Shown piece by piece: positions 13,617 through 21,801 of a stretch of DNA of 22,558 nucleotides. The DNA lies in contig DAINQP010000081.1 in NCBI GenBank assembly GCA_036742665.1, positions 1 through 22,558 on the forward strand, written 5' to 3'. The notes below the pieces were generated by a model that was not told the origin of the DNA, did no database searches, and saw nothing but the letters and a program-made list of their open reading frames with translations. Numbering within the stretch: position 1 is the first letter of the stretch; each line of letters starts with the position of its first letter. A program made the translations under genes and the position numbers. This DNA comes from Gp6-AA40 sp036742665. Its GTDB lineage: Bacteria; Acidobacteriota; Vicinamibacteria; Vicinamibacterales; UBA2999.

Positions 13617-14186
13617 ATGAAAGAACTGGTATTGGAGAACCGCCATACCGGCGAGAAGCTTGCGCTGCGGCGCGTGATGCGCGACGGAGTGCTGTCCCTG
13701 GAACTGAAGGGATCGCTCCCGCCGCGGAACGAAGGGCCGCCGCTTCATATCCATCACGTCGAGCTCGAAGACGGCGTCGTGATCGCCGGAACGCTCGGGG
13801 CGATTCTGAACGGCCAGCGCCTGCGCCTGACCGCCGGCCAGCGCGCGCAGTTTCCGGCCGGTGCCGCACATCGCTGGTGGAACGACGGCGACGGGATGCT
13901 GGTGTTCGAGGGCTACTCGCGGCCGCTTGCCGATCTCGATCGCTACCTGCAGGCCGCCTTCGAAGTGCTCAACGCAGGACGGCCCGGCCGGCCGCCGCTC
14001 TTCTACATGGCCCACCTCGCGTGGCGTCATCGGCACACGCAGACGGTCCTCTTTGCGCCGCGTTGGCTTCAATCCGTCCTTGTCCCGACCGTTGTGCTGA
14101 TTGGAACGATGCTCGGCCGCTACCGTGGATCGGACTGGCCCGGATGCCCGACTCGTTGCACAGATGCGCCCACCGCGGCGGAATAG
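13617..14186 (+). CDS. cupin-domain protein with C-terminal hydrophobic segment
   Basis: A 189-residue protein with a single cupin domain (about 25-105): P-P-L-H-I-H-H with candidate metal ligands His44 and His46, G-T-L-x-A-I-L-N-G, T-A-G-Q-R-A-Q-F-P-A-G-A-A-H with His85. The C-terminal third has a hydrophobic stretch (about 150-166, V-L-V-P-T-V-V-L-I-G-T) followed by a short basic/Cys-containing tail, so it may be membrane-associated. The open frame starts at 13545, but the first 24 residues overlap a promoter-like sequence and look non-protein, so I prefer the ATG at 13617. Substrate or role unknown. It is separated from both neighbours by over 100 nt and is probably transcribed alone. Confidence 0.7.
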   Translation: MKELVLENRHTGEKLALRRVMRDGVLSLELKGSLPPRNEGPPLHIHHVELEDGVVIAGTLGAILNGQRLRLTAGQRAQFPAGAAHRWWNDGDGMLVFEGYSRPLADLDRYLQAAFEVLNAGRPGRPPLFYMAHLAWRHRHTQTVLFAPRWLQSVLVPTVVLIGTMLGRYRGSDWPGCPTRCTDAPTAAE

Positions 14187-14302
14187 CCAACTTTTTACCA
14201 AGCCAGGCGAACTGATGACCGGTTGATCTCGTCTTACGAGCGACCGCTTCGGCTCGGCGTGAACGACGTACGCCTCGCTCACGGTTACCACAAGGAGGCT
14301 CG

Positions 14303-16738
14303 ATGTCTACCTTCGGCCAGGATCTGCGCTATGCCACACGCACGCTGACCAACAGCCGGGGCTTTACGCTGGTGGCGGTCCTGACGCTGGCCATCGGGGT
14401 CGGCGCCAATGTGGCGATTTTCAGCTTCGTGGACAGCATCCTGCTGAAACCACTGCCGTACGATGAGCCCGAACGGATCGTCCGAATCCTCGAGAAGCCG
14501 CCGCAGGGTGAACGGAACGGCATCTCGACCTTGAACTTTCTGGACTGGCAGAAAGACAACACGGTCTTCGACTTCCATTCCGCGCAGACCGGCGGCAGCG
14601 TCACGATGACCGGCGGGGCCGAGCCGATTCAACTGCGCGGCGCGCGGGTATCGGCGGGCTACTTCAACGTGTTCCGCATCAGGCCCGCGCTCGGCCGGAC
14701 GTTCCTGCCCGGAGAGGATCAACTCGGCAAGCACCAGGTCGCCGTCATCAGTCACGCACTGTGGGAAAGCCAGTTCGGTTCTGAGCCCAACATCATCAAT
14801 CGCGTCGTGCAGCTCGACGGCCTGCCGCATACCATTGTCGGCGTGCTGCCCGAAGGCAGCGCCTTCGATCGCGCCGCGGCGCAAATCTGGCGGCCGGTCG
14901 CGTTTCTGCCGTCGAACATGACGCGCGACTTCCACTGGCTCACGTCGTTCGCGCGCCTCAAGGACGGTGTCACGCTCGCACAGGCGCAGGCGAGCATGAA
15001 CGTGATCGGCGCACGCATCGCGAAGGACTTTCCCGCCTCCAACAAGGGCTGGGGCGTGATCGTCGAGAGCTACTCCTCGACGATCGTCGGACAGGACATG
15101 CGCACCGCGCTTCTCGTCCTGATGTCGTCCACCGGTCTGGTATTGCTCATAGGCTGCGCCAATCTCGCCAACCTGGCTCTGGCTCGCGGCGTCTCGCGCG
15201 AGCGTGAGGTCGTCGTCCGTGCCTCTCTCGGCGCCGGACGCTGGCGTCTGATTCGCCAGTTCCTCACCGAGAACGTCGTTTTGTCGCTGTGCGGAGGTGT
15301 GCTCGGCATCGGTGTCGGGTACGCGACGATGAAGGGGATCAAGATGATGATTCCCGAGTTCCAGCTGGCGCGTGAGATCAACGTCGAGATGGATTGGCGC
15401 GTGCTGCTGTTCGCGATTGGCGTGTCGGTGGTCACCGGCCTGCTGTTCGGCATGGCGCCGGCGCTGCAGGCGACGAGGCCCGACCTGGCCTCATCGATGA
15501 AAGAGGAGAGCCGGGGATCGAGCGGCAGTGCCGGCCGAAAGCGTCTGCGGGATTCGTTGATCGTCGCGGAAGTCGCGCTTGCGTTCGTGCTGCTCGTTGG
15601 GTCCGGGCTGATGATGCGCAGCTTTTTCCGGCTGATGACCGTGGACACCGGCTTCGACGCCTCGAACATCCTTACGCTCCGTCTACCGACCACAATCGAG
15701 CTGTATCCCGACCCGATGCGGTTGAACCAGTATCTGAGCGAGATCCGCACCGCAGTGGCCGCCGTGCCCGGGGTCCGCGAGACGGCGTACAGCTGCGCCC
15801 CGCCGTTGCAGGGCAGCTGCTACGGGATGCCGATGCAGCCCGCCAACAAGCCCATGGTGGATCTCGCCAACCGGTCAGGCGGTTTCTTCAAAGTGGTGAG
15901 TCCTTCGTATTTCCCAACGCTCGGCATCAAGATGCAGAAGGGAAGAGCGCTCTCCGATCGCGACACGTGGAACGCGCCGCGCGCGCTGGTGATGAACGAG
16001 CGTCTGGCCAAGCGGTACTTCGACAAGGAGAATCCGATCGGTCAGCGGCTCCTCATTCAGGAAATCATCCCCGGCAAGACCGAGCTCGGCCCGGACGTGT
16101 CCTGGGAAGTCGTGGGCGTGATCGGCGACGAGAAAATCGGCGGCCCCGCAGACGATCGCAGCGCCGGTGTCTACGTCTCGAACGAGCAGAGCCCGGTCTA
16201 CGGCATGGTGTTGAACGTCCGCAGTGATGTCGATCCACTCACCCTGCAAATTCCCATCACCAACGCGATTCGCAGCGTCAACAAGGACCAGGCCATCACC
16301 GACATTCGCTCGCTCGAGCAGATCAAGAGCGCGAGCATGGGTGGCCGGCGCATTCCCTCGGTGCTGCTTGGCGTGTTTGGCGCGGTTGCGTTGATTCTCG
16401 CGGGCATCGGTATCTACGGTGTCATTTCGTACTCAGTCGCGCAGCGCACCCGCGAGATCGGTATCCGCGTCGCGCTGGGTGCGTCGGAGCGATCGCTGCT
16501 CAGGCTCGTGCTCGATCGTGGCGTCGTCCTCACCGGCATCGGCCTCGTGATTGGTTTGGCGGGCGCGTTCGCGCTCACGCGACTCATGGCTGGCTTGCTC
16601 TTCGGCGTCGGCGCGCGCGATCCGATGACGATGGTGAGTGTCGCCATCGTTCTCGCGAGCGTAGCCATGCTGGCCTCGTACGTGCCCGCGCGCCGAGCAA
16701 TGAAGGTTGATCCGATCGTGGCGCTTCGCTATGAGTAG
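14303..16738 (+). CDS. ABC transporter permease, MacB/FtsX type, duplicated orphan permease (ADOP-like)
   Basis: An 811-residue inner-membrane protein with two tandem MacB-like periplasmic core plus FtsX permease units. TM1 at about 21-43, first periplasmic domain to about 265, TMs near 268-292, 322-345 and 366-387, second-unit TM at 418-437, second periplasmic domain, then three C-terminal TMs ending P-A-R-R-A-M-K-V-D-P-I-V-A-L-R-Y-E. R-x-x-R-E-x-x-V-R-x-S-L-G-A (298-311) and its C-terminal counterpart Q-R-T-R-E-I-G-I-R-V-A-L-G-A are the FtsX coupling loops for an ATPase. No ATPase gene lies nearby, typical for this orphan acidobacterial family. Role likely export of a lipid, peptide or toxic compound; substrate unknown. 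Strong AAGGAGG 4 nt before the ATG; the 116-nt gap upstream holds an imperfect 9-bp inverted repeat (14258-14283). Confidence 0.9.
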   Translation: MSTFGQDLRYATRTLTNSRGFTLVAVLTLAIGVGANVAIFSFVDSILLKPLPYDEPERIVRILEKPPQGERNGISTLNFLDWQKDNTVFDFHSAQTGGSVTMTGGAEPIQLRGARVSAGYFNVFRIRPALGRTFLPGEDQLGKHQVAVISHALWESQFGSEPNIINRVVQLDGLPHTIVGVLPEGSAFDRAAAQIWRPVAFLPSNMTRDFHWLTSFARLKDGVTLAQAQASMNVIGARIAKDFPASNKGWGVIVESYSSTIVGQDMRTALLVLMSSTGLVLLIGCANLANLALARGVSREREVVVRASLGAGRWRLIRQFLTENVVLSLCGGVLGIGVGYATMKGIKMMIPEFQLAREINVEMDWRVLLFAIGVSVVTGLLFGMAPALQATRPDLASSMKEESRGSSGSAGRKRLRDSLIVAEVALAFVLLVGSGLMMRSFFRLMTVDTGFDASNILTLRLPTTIELYPDPMRLNQYLSEIRTAVAAVPGVRETAYSCAPPLQGSCYGMPMQPANKPMVDLANRSGGFFKVVSPSYFPTLGIKMQKGRALSDRDTWNAPRALVMNERLAKRYFDKENPIGQRLLIQEIIPGKTELGPDVSWEVVGVIGDEKIGGPADDRSAGVYVSNEQSPVYGMVLNVRSDVDPLTLQIPITNAIRSVNKDQAITDIRSLEQIKSASMGGRRIPSVLLGVFGAVALILAGIGIYGVISYSVAQRTREIGIRVALGASERSLLRLVLDRGVVLTGIGLVIGLAGAFALTRLMAGLLFGVGARDPMTMVSVAIVLASVAMLASYVPARRAMKVDPIVALRYE

Positions 16739-16760
16739 GGCCGGTCCTTTGGGACCGGCC
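16739..16760. repeat. palindrome between permease and TonB receptor genes
   Basis: GGCCGGTCC and GGACCGGCC form a perfect 9-bp stem around TTTG, starting directly at the permease stop codon. There is no T-run, so a weak terminator or a dispersed palindromic repeat are both possible. Its loop and right arm contain the TTGGGA used as -35 in the candidate promoter for the next gene. Confidence 0.65.
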
Positions 16761-16777
16761 GAGCCGCACACTACAAT
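16749..16777 (+). promoter_or_regulatory. candidate promoter giving a leaderless TonB-receptor mRNA
   Basis: TTGGGA (16749-16754), 17-nt spacer, TACAAT (16772-16777). Transcription would be expected to begin about 7 nt after the -10, exactly at the ATG at 16784. There is no ribosome binding site, which fits leaderless translation. Confidence 0.5.
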
Positions 16778-16783
16778 GCCTTG

Positions 16784-19432
16784 ATGAGGTTAGTGATTCA
16801 GGGCCTGTTTGTATTCATCGCGGCCGTTCTGACGGCCGCACCTGTCCTTGCCGCCACTGTTCGCGGCATTGTTTCTGATGTCACCGGCGCCGCGCTGTCG
16901 GACAGCCACGTGGTGCTGCGCGGCGTGGCCACGGGTCAGGAGTCGGCAACCGACACGGGTGCCGATGGCCGGTTTCAGCTCGACGCGCCTGGCGCCGGGA
17001 CGTATCTCGTCATCGTCACGCGACCGGGGTTCTCAGAAGCGGCCCGCACCATCGTTGTCGAGACCGATCAAGCGACTGTCGATGTGGCGGTGCAGCTCGA
17101 TCTCGGCGTGTTCAGCGCGCAGGTCAGCGTCACTGCCGCACGTTCTGAACGCGAGACGCGACAGATCCCGCTGCACGTCGAGACGATTACCCGAGCGTCG
17201 ATCGAGCAGGACAACACACTCTCGACCGGCGATGCGCTGACGACTGTGGCCAACATCACGCCGGTCGGGAACGGCCCGTTTGGCCTGCGACCTCGTCTGC
17301 GCGGGTTGGATTCGACGCGGCTGCTGGTACTCGTAGACGGCGAGCGGCTCAATACGGCGCGTCAGGCGACCGATCGGCAAGGCGCCGAAGTGGGGCTGAT
17401 TTCGCCAGACGCCATCAGCCGCATGGAGATCGTCAACGGTGCCGGCACGCTGTTGTACGGCTCCGATGCGCTTGCCGGCACCATCAACATCATTACCAAC
17501 GAGCCCGGATTCTCGAGGGATGCACGCGTACTGTACGGGTTCAACGGTTTCTACAGCTCCAACGAGAACGGCGCTCGCGGCACTGCGACGATTGGTGCCA
17601 GCGGTCCGCGATATGCCATTCGGCTGCAGGCCGGGCTGGAGTCGTACGACGACTACAAGGCCGGCTCACTGTCTGTCGAGGACACGAATCCATTCTTCGC
17701 CACTGGCGCCCTCGATCGCGGTGACACCATCGACGACAATTTCGGCTTTGCCTTCAATGCCTTCCCGGATCCATTCAACGCGCCGTACGTCCGCACGAGC
17801 AACGAGGTGCCGAACTCGGGTGCCAGTGGACACTTCGTCAATCTGTCTGGTCAGGTGAAGCTGGGTGAGAACCGGACGTTGCGCGTCCGCTATCAGCGGC
17901 GTCAGATGAACGATGTCGGCTTCCCTGATTTCGCGCAGCCGTATTTCTTCAACGCGACGTCGCTGCCGGAAAGCGATCTCGATCGAGTGTCGGCACGCTA
18001 CGAAGCGAGGGCGGTCACGCGGCGGCTGGCGAATCTGTCGCTGACGGCGCACTACCAGAAGACCGAACGCCTGCTGCGCAACCTGCTGCCGATTCAGTTC
18101 CCGGCTCCGACGCCCGTTGCCTTCTTCCCGATCAGCGTGTTCCGCCTCGACGTCCTGTCCGACACCGAGCAGCGCGTCACGACGCCAGGCGTCGATCTGC
18201 AGGCCGTATTCGTGCCCGCGTCGAATCACCTGCTGACCACCGGCCTCACGTTCTATCGCGACAGCAGCCGCGATTCGCGGACGACCTCCACGACGATGTC
18301 GTTGGTCGGGCAGGTGGCGCTCGGCCAGCGCGGACCGGCGCCCGTGGTATCTCCAACGCCAGTCCAGCTCGGGCCTCCGACGATTGCACATCCGGTCCGC
18401 GTGCCGGATGCGACCCTGAGCGATGTCGCGATCTTCGCGCAGGACGAGTGGCGCTTCATGCCCGACCTGTCGCTGGTGGCCGGCCTGCGCGGCGACTTCT
18501 ACAACGTCACCACCGAAGCGACGCCAGGTTACGACGTCGCCTCCGTCGTCGCTGGTGCGAATCCGCCGGTCGACCCGTCAACGCTGCCGGATCCGAATGG
18601 CGCGACATACACACGGCAAGCGCTGACCGGTGACATCGGACTCGTGGCCAATGCTGGTGGCACGGTGAGCCCATTCGTCCGTTACGGCCGCAGCTATCGT
18701 CACCCCAACCTCGAGGAGCTGCTCTTCGCAGGAGCTGCGACGGCGGGCAGCATCGCGCCGAACGTGACGCTCGAACCGGAGCAGGGCAACAACGTCGATG
18801 CGGGAGCGAAGTTCAATTTCCAGCGCGTCTCCGGCGGCGCGTATGTCTTCGTGAATCAGTACTCGAATTTCATCGTGCAGGATCTGACCACCGCGGTGAC
18901 GCCGTCGGGTCCGCTGGTGCAGACGACGAACTACGCCGACGTCCGCATTCATGGTGTCGAACTGTCGGCAGACGCGCCTCTCGCGTTCGGGCAGGGCGTG
19001 CTCACGCTCAGTGCGTCGAGCGCGTTCTTGCGTGGAACGATCACCAAGGGCATCAATCCGCTTGATGGCGGCGCACTCGACGGGGAACCGGCGGACAACA
19101 TCACCCCGGTGAAGATCCTCGCCGCCCTGCGATTCACTGAGCGGCGCGGGCGCTGGTGGGCCGAGTATGGGATCAGGACGCAGACCGATGTCACGCGCGT
19201 CACGCCGACGCTGCTGACATCGCCATTCCGGATCGCGCAAGACCTGCTGTCGCTCGACGGCTTTACGGTGCAGCGGCTTGGCTGGGGCGTCGCGCTGGCC
19301 CGCAGCCGCGAGCAACTCAGCCTGAATTTTGCGATCGAGAATCTGGCTAACAAGTACTACCGCGAGCACTTCCAGTTCGCGCCCTCGCGTGGTCGCAGTT
19401 TCACGATTGGCGTAAACGCCGGCACCAGGTAG
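16784..19432 (+). CDS. TonB-dependent outer-membrane receptor with carboxypeptidase-regulatory-like domain
   Basis: About 882 residues. Signal peptide about 1-24 (V-L-A-A), a carboxypeptidase-regulatory-like beta domain (about 25-108, V-R-G-I-V-S-D-V-T-G-A), a plug (about 120-240; R-P-R-L-R-G-L-D-S-T-R-L-L-V-L-V-D-G-E-R, then G-A-G-T-L-L-Y-G-S-D-A-L-A-G-T-I-N-I-I-T-N) and a C-terminal 22-strand-type barrel with the L-A-N-K-Y-Y-R-E-H motif near the end. Such receptors import large scarce ligands (siderophores, cobalamin, glycans) using TonB energy. The ligand here cannot be told; no siderophore or B12 genes are nearby, and an orphan permease precedes it. The frame allows a TTG at 16781, but the ATG at 16784 fits the promoter geometry. 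The last residue is Arg rather than the usual aromatic. Confidence 0.92.
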   Translation: MRLVIQGLFVFIAAVLTAAPVLAATVRGIVSDVTGAALSDSHVVLRGVATGQESATDTGADGRFQLDAPGAGTYLVIVTRPGFSEAARTIVVETDQATVDVAVQLDLGVFSAQVSVTAARSERETRQIPLHVETITRASIEQDNTLSTGDALTTVANITPVGNGPFGLRPRLRGLDSTRLLVLVDGERLNTARQATDRQGAEVGLISPDAISRMEIVNGAGTLLYGSDALAGTINIITNEPGFSRDARVLYGFNGFYSSNENGARGTATIGASGPRYAIRLQAGLESYDDYKAGSLSVEDTNPFFATGALDRGDTIDDNFGFAFNAFPDPFNAPYVRTSNEVPNSGASGHFVNLSGQVKLGENRTLRVRYQRRQMNDVGFPDFAQPYFFNATSLPESDLDRVSARYEARAVTRRLANLSLTAHYQKTERLLRNLLPIQFPAPTPVAFFPISVFRLDVLSDTEQRVTTPGVDLQAVFVPASNHLLTTGLTFYRDSSRDSRTTSTTMSLVGQVALGQRGPAPVVSPTPVQLGPPTIAHPVRVPDATLSDVAIFAQDEWRFMPDLSLVAGLRGDFYNVTTEATPGYDVASVVAGANPPVDPSTLPDPNGATYTRQALTGDIGLVANAGGTVSPFVRYGRSYRHPNLEELLFAGAATAGSIAPNVTLEPEQGNNVDAGAKFNFQRVSGGAYVFVNQYSNFIVQDLTTAVTPSGPLVQTTNYADVRIHGVELSADAPLAFGQGVLTLSASSAFLRGTITKGINPLDGGALDGEPADNITPVKILAALRFTERRGRWWAEYGIRTQTDVTRVTPTLLTSPFRIAQDLLSLDGFTVQRLGWGVALARSREQLSLNFAIENLANKYYREHFQFAPSRGRSFTIGVNAGTR

Positions 19433-19446
19433 GCCAAAAAAGGGTT

Positions 19447-19466
19447 TACACTGCGCCGAGGAGGCG
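19447..19466 (+). promoter_or_regulatory. candidate -10 and strong ribosome binding site before the gene at 19472
   Basis: TACACT (19447-19452) preceded by TT, followed by GAGGAGG (19459-19465) 6 nt before the ATG. The predicted leader is very short, about 12-15 nt. No good -35. The RBS is clear, the promoter is tentative. Confidence 0.35.
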
Positions 19467-19471
19467 TCCGT

Positions 19472-20473
19472 ATGCGGCGAGCCATTCTCATGATCGCGGC
19501 CCTGGCTGCGATGGCGTTGTCGGTGCCGGTCTCGGGGCAGGTCGCCGGGCGTGGATACACGGTGCCGCGCACACCGGACGGCCAGCCGGATCTCCAGGGC
19601 TTCTGGACCAACGATACGGTCACGCCGCTCGAGCGTCCGGCCGAGTTTGGCAACAAAGAGGTCCTCACGGCCGAGGAGGCTGCTGCCTACGCGAAGAAGC
19701 GCAACGATCAGTTCCTCGCCCAGCCAAAGGACAACATCCATTACGACGATGCGATCTGGCAGGCCGAGAATTATTCGAAGGACGTCCGGCTTCGCACGTC
19801 GCTCGTCACCGATCCACGCGACGGCAAGTTGCCGCCCCTGACACCGGAGGCGCGCAGACGCGAAGCGGCGCGCGTCGCCAATCGCGCCGGCATTGGCGTA
19901 TCGGACAGCGCACAGACGCGCTCATTGGCCGAGCGGTGCATCAGCTGGGGAAACGTCGGACCACCGATGATCCCGCCGACCTACTACGCGAACTTCCAGA
20001 TTCTGCAGTCGCGCGACGCGGTCGTGATCAGCCATGAGTTGATGCATGACATCCGGATCGTCTACCTCGATGGACGCGCGCATCCTTCCTCCGCCATCGG
20101 ATATCTCGCTGGCCATTCGCGCGGGCGCTGGGACGGCGACACGCTCGTCGTCGATACCACGAACTTCACCGACCAGACGAACTTCCGCGGACCTCCAGCG
20201 ACGACGCGCCAGGAGATCAGCCACACGCGATCGCTGCATGTCATCGAGCGGTTCACGCGCACCGACAAGAACACCATCCATTACGAGTTCACGGTGGAAG
20301 ACCCGGCGACGTGGACGAGACCGTGGGCCGGTGAGATGTCGATTCGCTCGATCGAGGGGCCGATCTACGAATACGCCTGCCACGAGGGCAACTACGGCCT
20401 GGCCAACATCCTGCGCGCGCAGCGTATACAGGATGCGAAGGATGCCGCCGCTCGGAAAGGATCATCGAATTAG
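19472..20473 (+). CDS. secreted protein of unknown function, A/C-type family
   Basis: A 333-residue exported protein with signal peptide 1-23 (V-S-G-Q). Motifs: P-R-T-P-D-G-Q-P-D-L-Q-G-F-W, D-P-R-D-G-K-L-P-P-L-T-P-E-A, C156, V-Y-L-D-G-R-A-H-P (197-205), G-R-W-D-G-D-T-L-V-V-D-T-T-N-F (218-232) and Y-A-C-H-E-G-N-Y (C303). The D-G-R-x-H-P, G-D-T-L and two-cysteine pattern is shared with the cassette proteins at 1521, 3520, 7157 and 9082. Many paralogs of this type are known as hypothetical secreted proteins in Acidobacteria and some Proteobacteria; none has a function I can name. It has its own ribosome binding site and sits between the receptor and folE, 39 nt after the receptor stop. Confidence 0.85.
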   Translation: MRRAILMIAALAAMALSVPVSGQVAGRGYTVPRTPDGQPDLQGFWTNDTVTPLERPAEFGNKEVLTAEEAAAYAKKRNDQFLAQPKDNIHYDDAIWQAENYSKDVRLRTSLVTDPRDGKLPPLTPEARRREAARVANRAGIGVSDSAQTRSLAERCISWGNVGPPMIPPTYYANFQILQSRDAVVISHELMHDIRIVYLDGRAHPSSAIGYLAGHSRGRWDGDTLVVDTTNFTDQTNFRGPPATTRQEISHTRSLHVIERFTRTDKNTIHYEFTVEDPATWTRPWAGEMSIRSIEGPIYEYACHEGNYGLANILRAQRIQDAKDAAARKGSSN

Positions 20474-20494
20474 AGGCGGCCGAGGTATGCCCTG

Positions 20495-20500
20495 TAAAAT
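20495..20500 (+). promoter_or_regulatory. candidate -10 for a leaderless folE transcript
   Basis: TAAAAT, directly preceded by TG, ends 6 nt before the ATG at 20507, so the expected transcription start falls on the start codon. No ribosome binding site is present. The -35 is poor (TTAGAG at 20470-20475, 19-nt spacer). Same geometry as the TonB receptor gene. Confidence 0.45.
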
Positions 20501-20506
20501 AGCGTA

Positions 20507-21100
20507 ATGCAGGAACTCATTCGACAGCTGCTGGCTGAGCTCGGGGAAGACCCGGCTCGCGAGGGGCTGGCGCGTACGCCGACGCGCGTCGAGAAGTCGC
20601 TCGCGTTTCTGACCAGCGGCTACCGCGCCAATATCGACGATGTACTCAACAACGCGCTGTTCACGGTGGACTACAACGAGATGGTCATCGTGAGGGATAT
20701 CGACTTCTACAGTTTGTGCGAGCACCACCTGCTGCCGTTTTTCGGTAAGTGCCACATCGCCTACATTCCGAGAACGCGCGTCATCGGCCTCAGCAAGATC
20801 CCTCGACTCGTTGACGTGTTTGCGCGCCGCCTGCAGATCCAGGAACGCCTGACCAACCAGATCGCCGAAACGATCTGCGAGAAAATCGATCCGCTCGGCG
20901 TGGCGGTGGTGTGCGAGGGGACGCACCTCTGCATGTCAATGCGCGGCGTCGAGAAGCAGAATTCATTCGCCGTGACCAGCGCGATGCTGGGCGCGTTTCG
21001 CGACAACGCCCGCACGCGCATGGAATTCCTGGAGTTGATTCGTGGCCGGGCAGGATATCCGGTGCACAATACGCCGGGGCTGGCCTGCGTCGCCGACTGA
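20507..21100 (+). CDS. folE: GTP cyclohydrolase I
   Basis: A 197-residue cytosolic enzyme converting GTP to 7,8-dihydroneopterin triphosphate, the first step of folate (and tetrahydrobiopterin) synthesis. Zinc ligands Cys71 and His74 lie in C-E-H-H-L-L-P-F-F-G, and Cys142 in E-G-T-H-L-C-M-S-M-R-G-V. The middle motif I-G-L-S-K-I-P-R-L-V-D is also intact. The N-terminal R-T-P-x-R-V (23-28) is typical. The length is normal except for a C-terminal tail of about 18 residues after F-L-E-L-I-R. No ribosome binding site is present; see the -10 entry. The next gene starts inside its stop codon (TGATG), so the two are co-translated. There are no other folate genes in the window. Confidence 0.97.
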   Translation: MQELIRQLLAELGEDPAREGLARTPTRVEKSLAFLTSGYRANIDDVLNNALFTVDYNEMVIVRDIDFYSLCEHHLLPFFGKCHIAYIPRTRVIGLSKIPRLVDVFARRLQIQERLTNQIAETICEKIDPLGVAVVCEGTHLCMSMRGVEKQNSFAVTSAMLGAFRDNARTRMEFLELIRGRAGYPVHNTPGLACVAD

Positions 21101-21801
21101 TGATGCGTGCATCGACCATCATCCTGATCGCGCTACTTGCGGGTCCAAGTGTGCTCGTCGGACAGACGACGAAGCCACCGGCGTCGACGACGAAACCGGC
21201 GACGCGCAAGCCCGCGACCGCAAAGCCTTTGCCGCCGGTCACCGAGCCGGCGATGGTCAACTGTCCGATGACGCTGGGCGATGGCGCTCGCGATGGCATG
21301 TCGTACTGCGACGTCCTCGTCGGCCGCGACCCGGCGGGCGGGATCGTCATTATGTTTCCGCCGCATCAGGGGCCGGTGACGCTCACGTTCGACCTTCACA
21401 ACCGCCACACCTATTCGGAAGAGCAGATCAAAACGAACCGCGCGTATCACCGCTATACAGCGACGATTGGTGTGCTCGCGCTCGACAACACGCTGTTGTC
21501 CAGGTTCTATGTGCAGAATGAATTCCGGACGCCCGCGGATCTCGTCGATCGCATTCGCGGCGGCAGCGGACCTGGCGGTCTGAAGGCGGTTGCGCCCACC
21601 GGCACCGAACCGATCACCATCGTCGTGACCGAGGACGATGCCAAGGACGGCGTGAGTATCCTGGGCGAAAAGCTGTCGGTCGTCCGCGTCGACGGCGCCG
21701 ACACCTTCACCGCTCCCGGCCGTCCGATTGCTGTCATCAGCAACGTGATGCTCGGGTATCGTCCCGCTCCAGCGAAGCCGGCACCGGCCCGACGCCGGTG
21801 A
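21100..21801 (+). CDS. secreted protein of unknown function
   Basis: A 233-residue exported protein with signal peptide about 1-21 (G-P-S-V-L-V-G-Q), a low-complexity T/K/P/A-rich linker (about 22-50), then a beta-rich domain. That domain has two cysteines (in V-N-C-P-M-T and M-S-Y-C-D-V), V-T-L-T-F-D-L-H-N-R-H-T-Y and a closing A/P-rich R-R-R tail. No family recognised. The ATG at 21100 overlaps the folE stop and the ATG at 21103 is equally possible. Its end overlaps the glycosyltransferase GTG, so folE, this gene and the glycosyltransferase form one operon. A cell-envelope role is inferred only from the signal peptide. Confidence 0.75.
   Translation: MMRASTIILIALLAGPSVLVGQTTKPPASTTKPATRKPATAKPLPPVTEPAMVNCPMTLGDGARDGMSYCDVLVGRDPAGGIVIMFPPHQGPVTLTFDLHNRHTYSEEQIKTNRAYHRYTATIGVLALDNTLLSRFYVQNEFRTPADLVDRIRGGSGPGGLKAVAPTGTEPITIVVTEDDAKDGVSILGEKLSVVRVDGADTFTAPGRPIAVISNVMLGYRPAPAKPAPARRR

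Noticed and set aside
16739..16760. Rho-independent terminator after the permease gene
   Set aside because: The stem is good, but no T-run follows, and the same bases make a plausible -35 for the next gene. Kept as a palindrome instead.
18578..19741. Minus-strand open frame of 387 codons over the end of the TonB receptor and the next gene
   Set aside because: It spans two well-supported plus-strand genes and their ribosome binding site, and has no domain signature.
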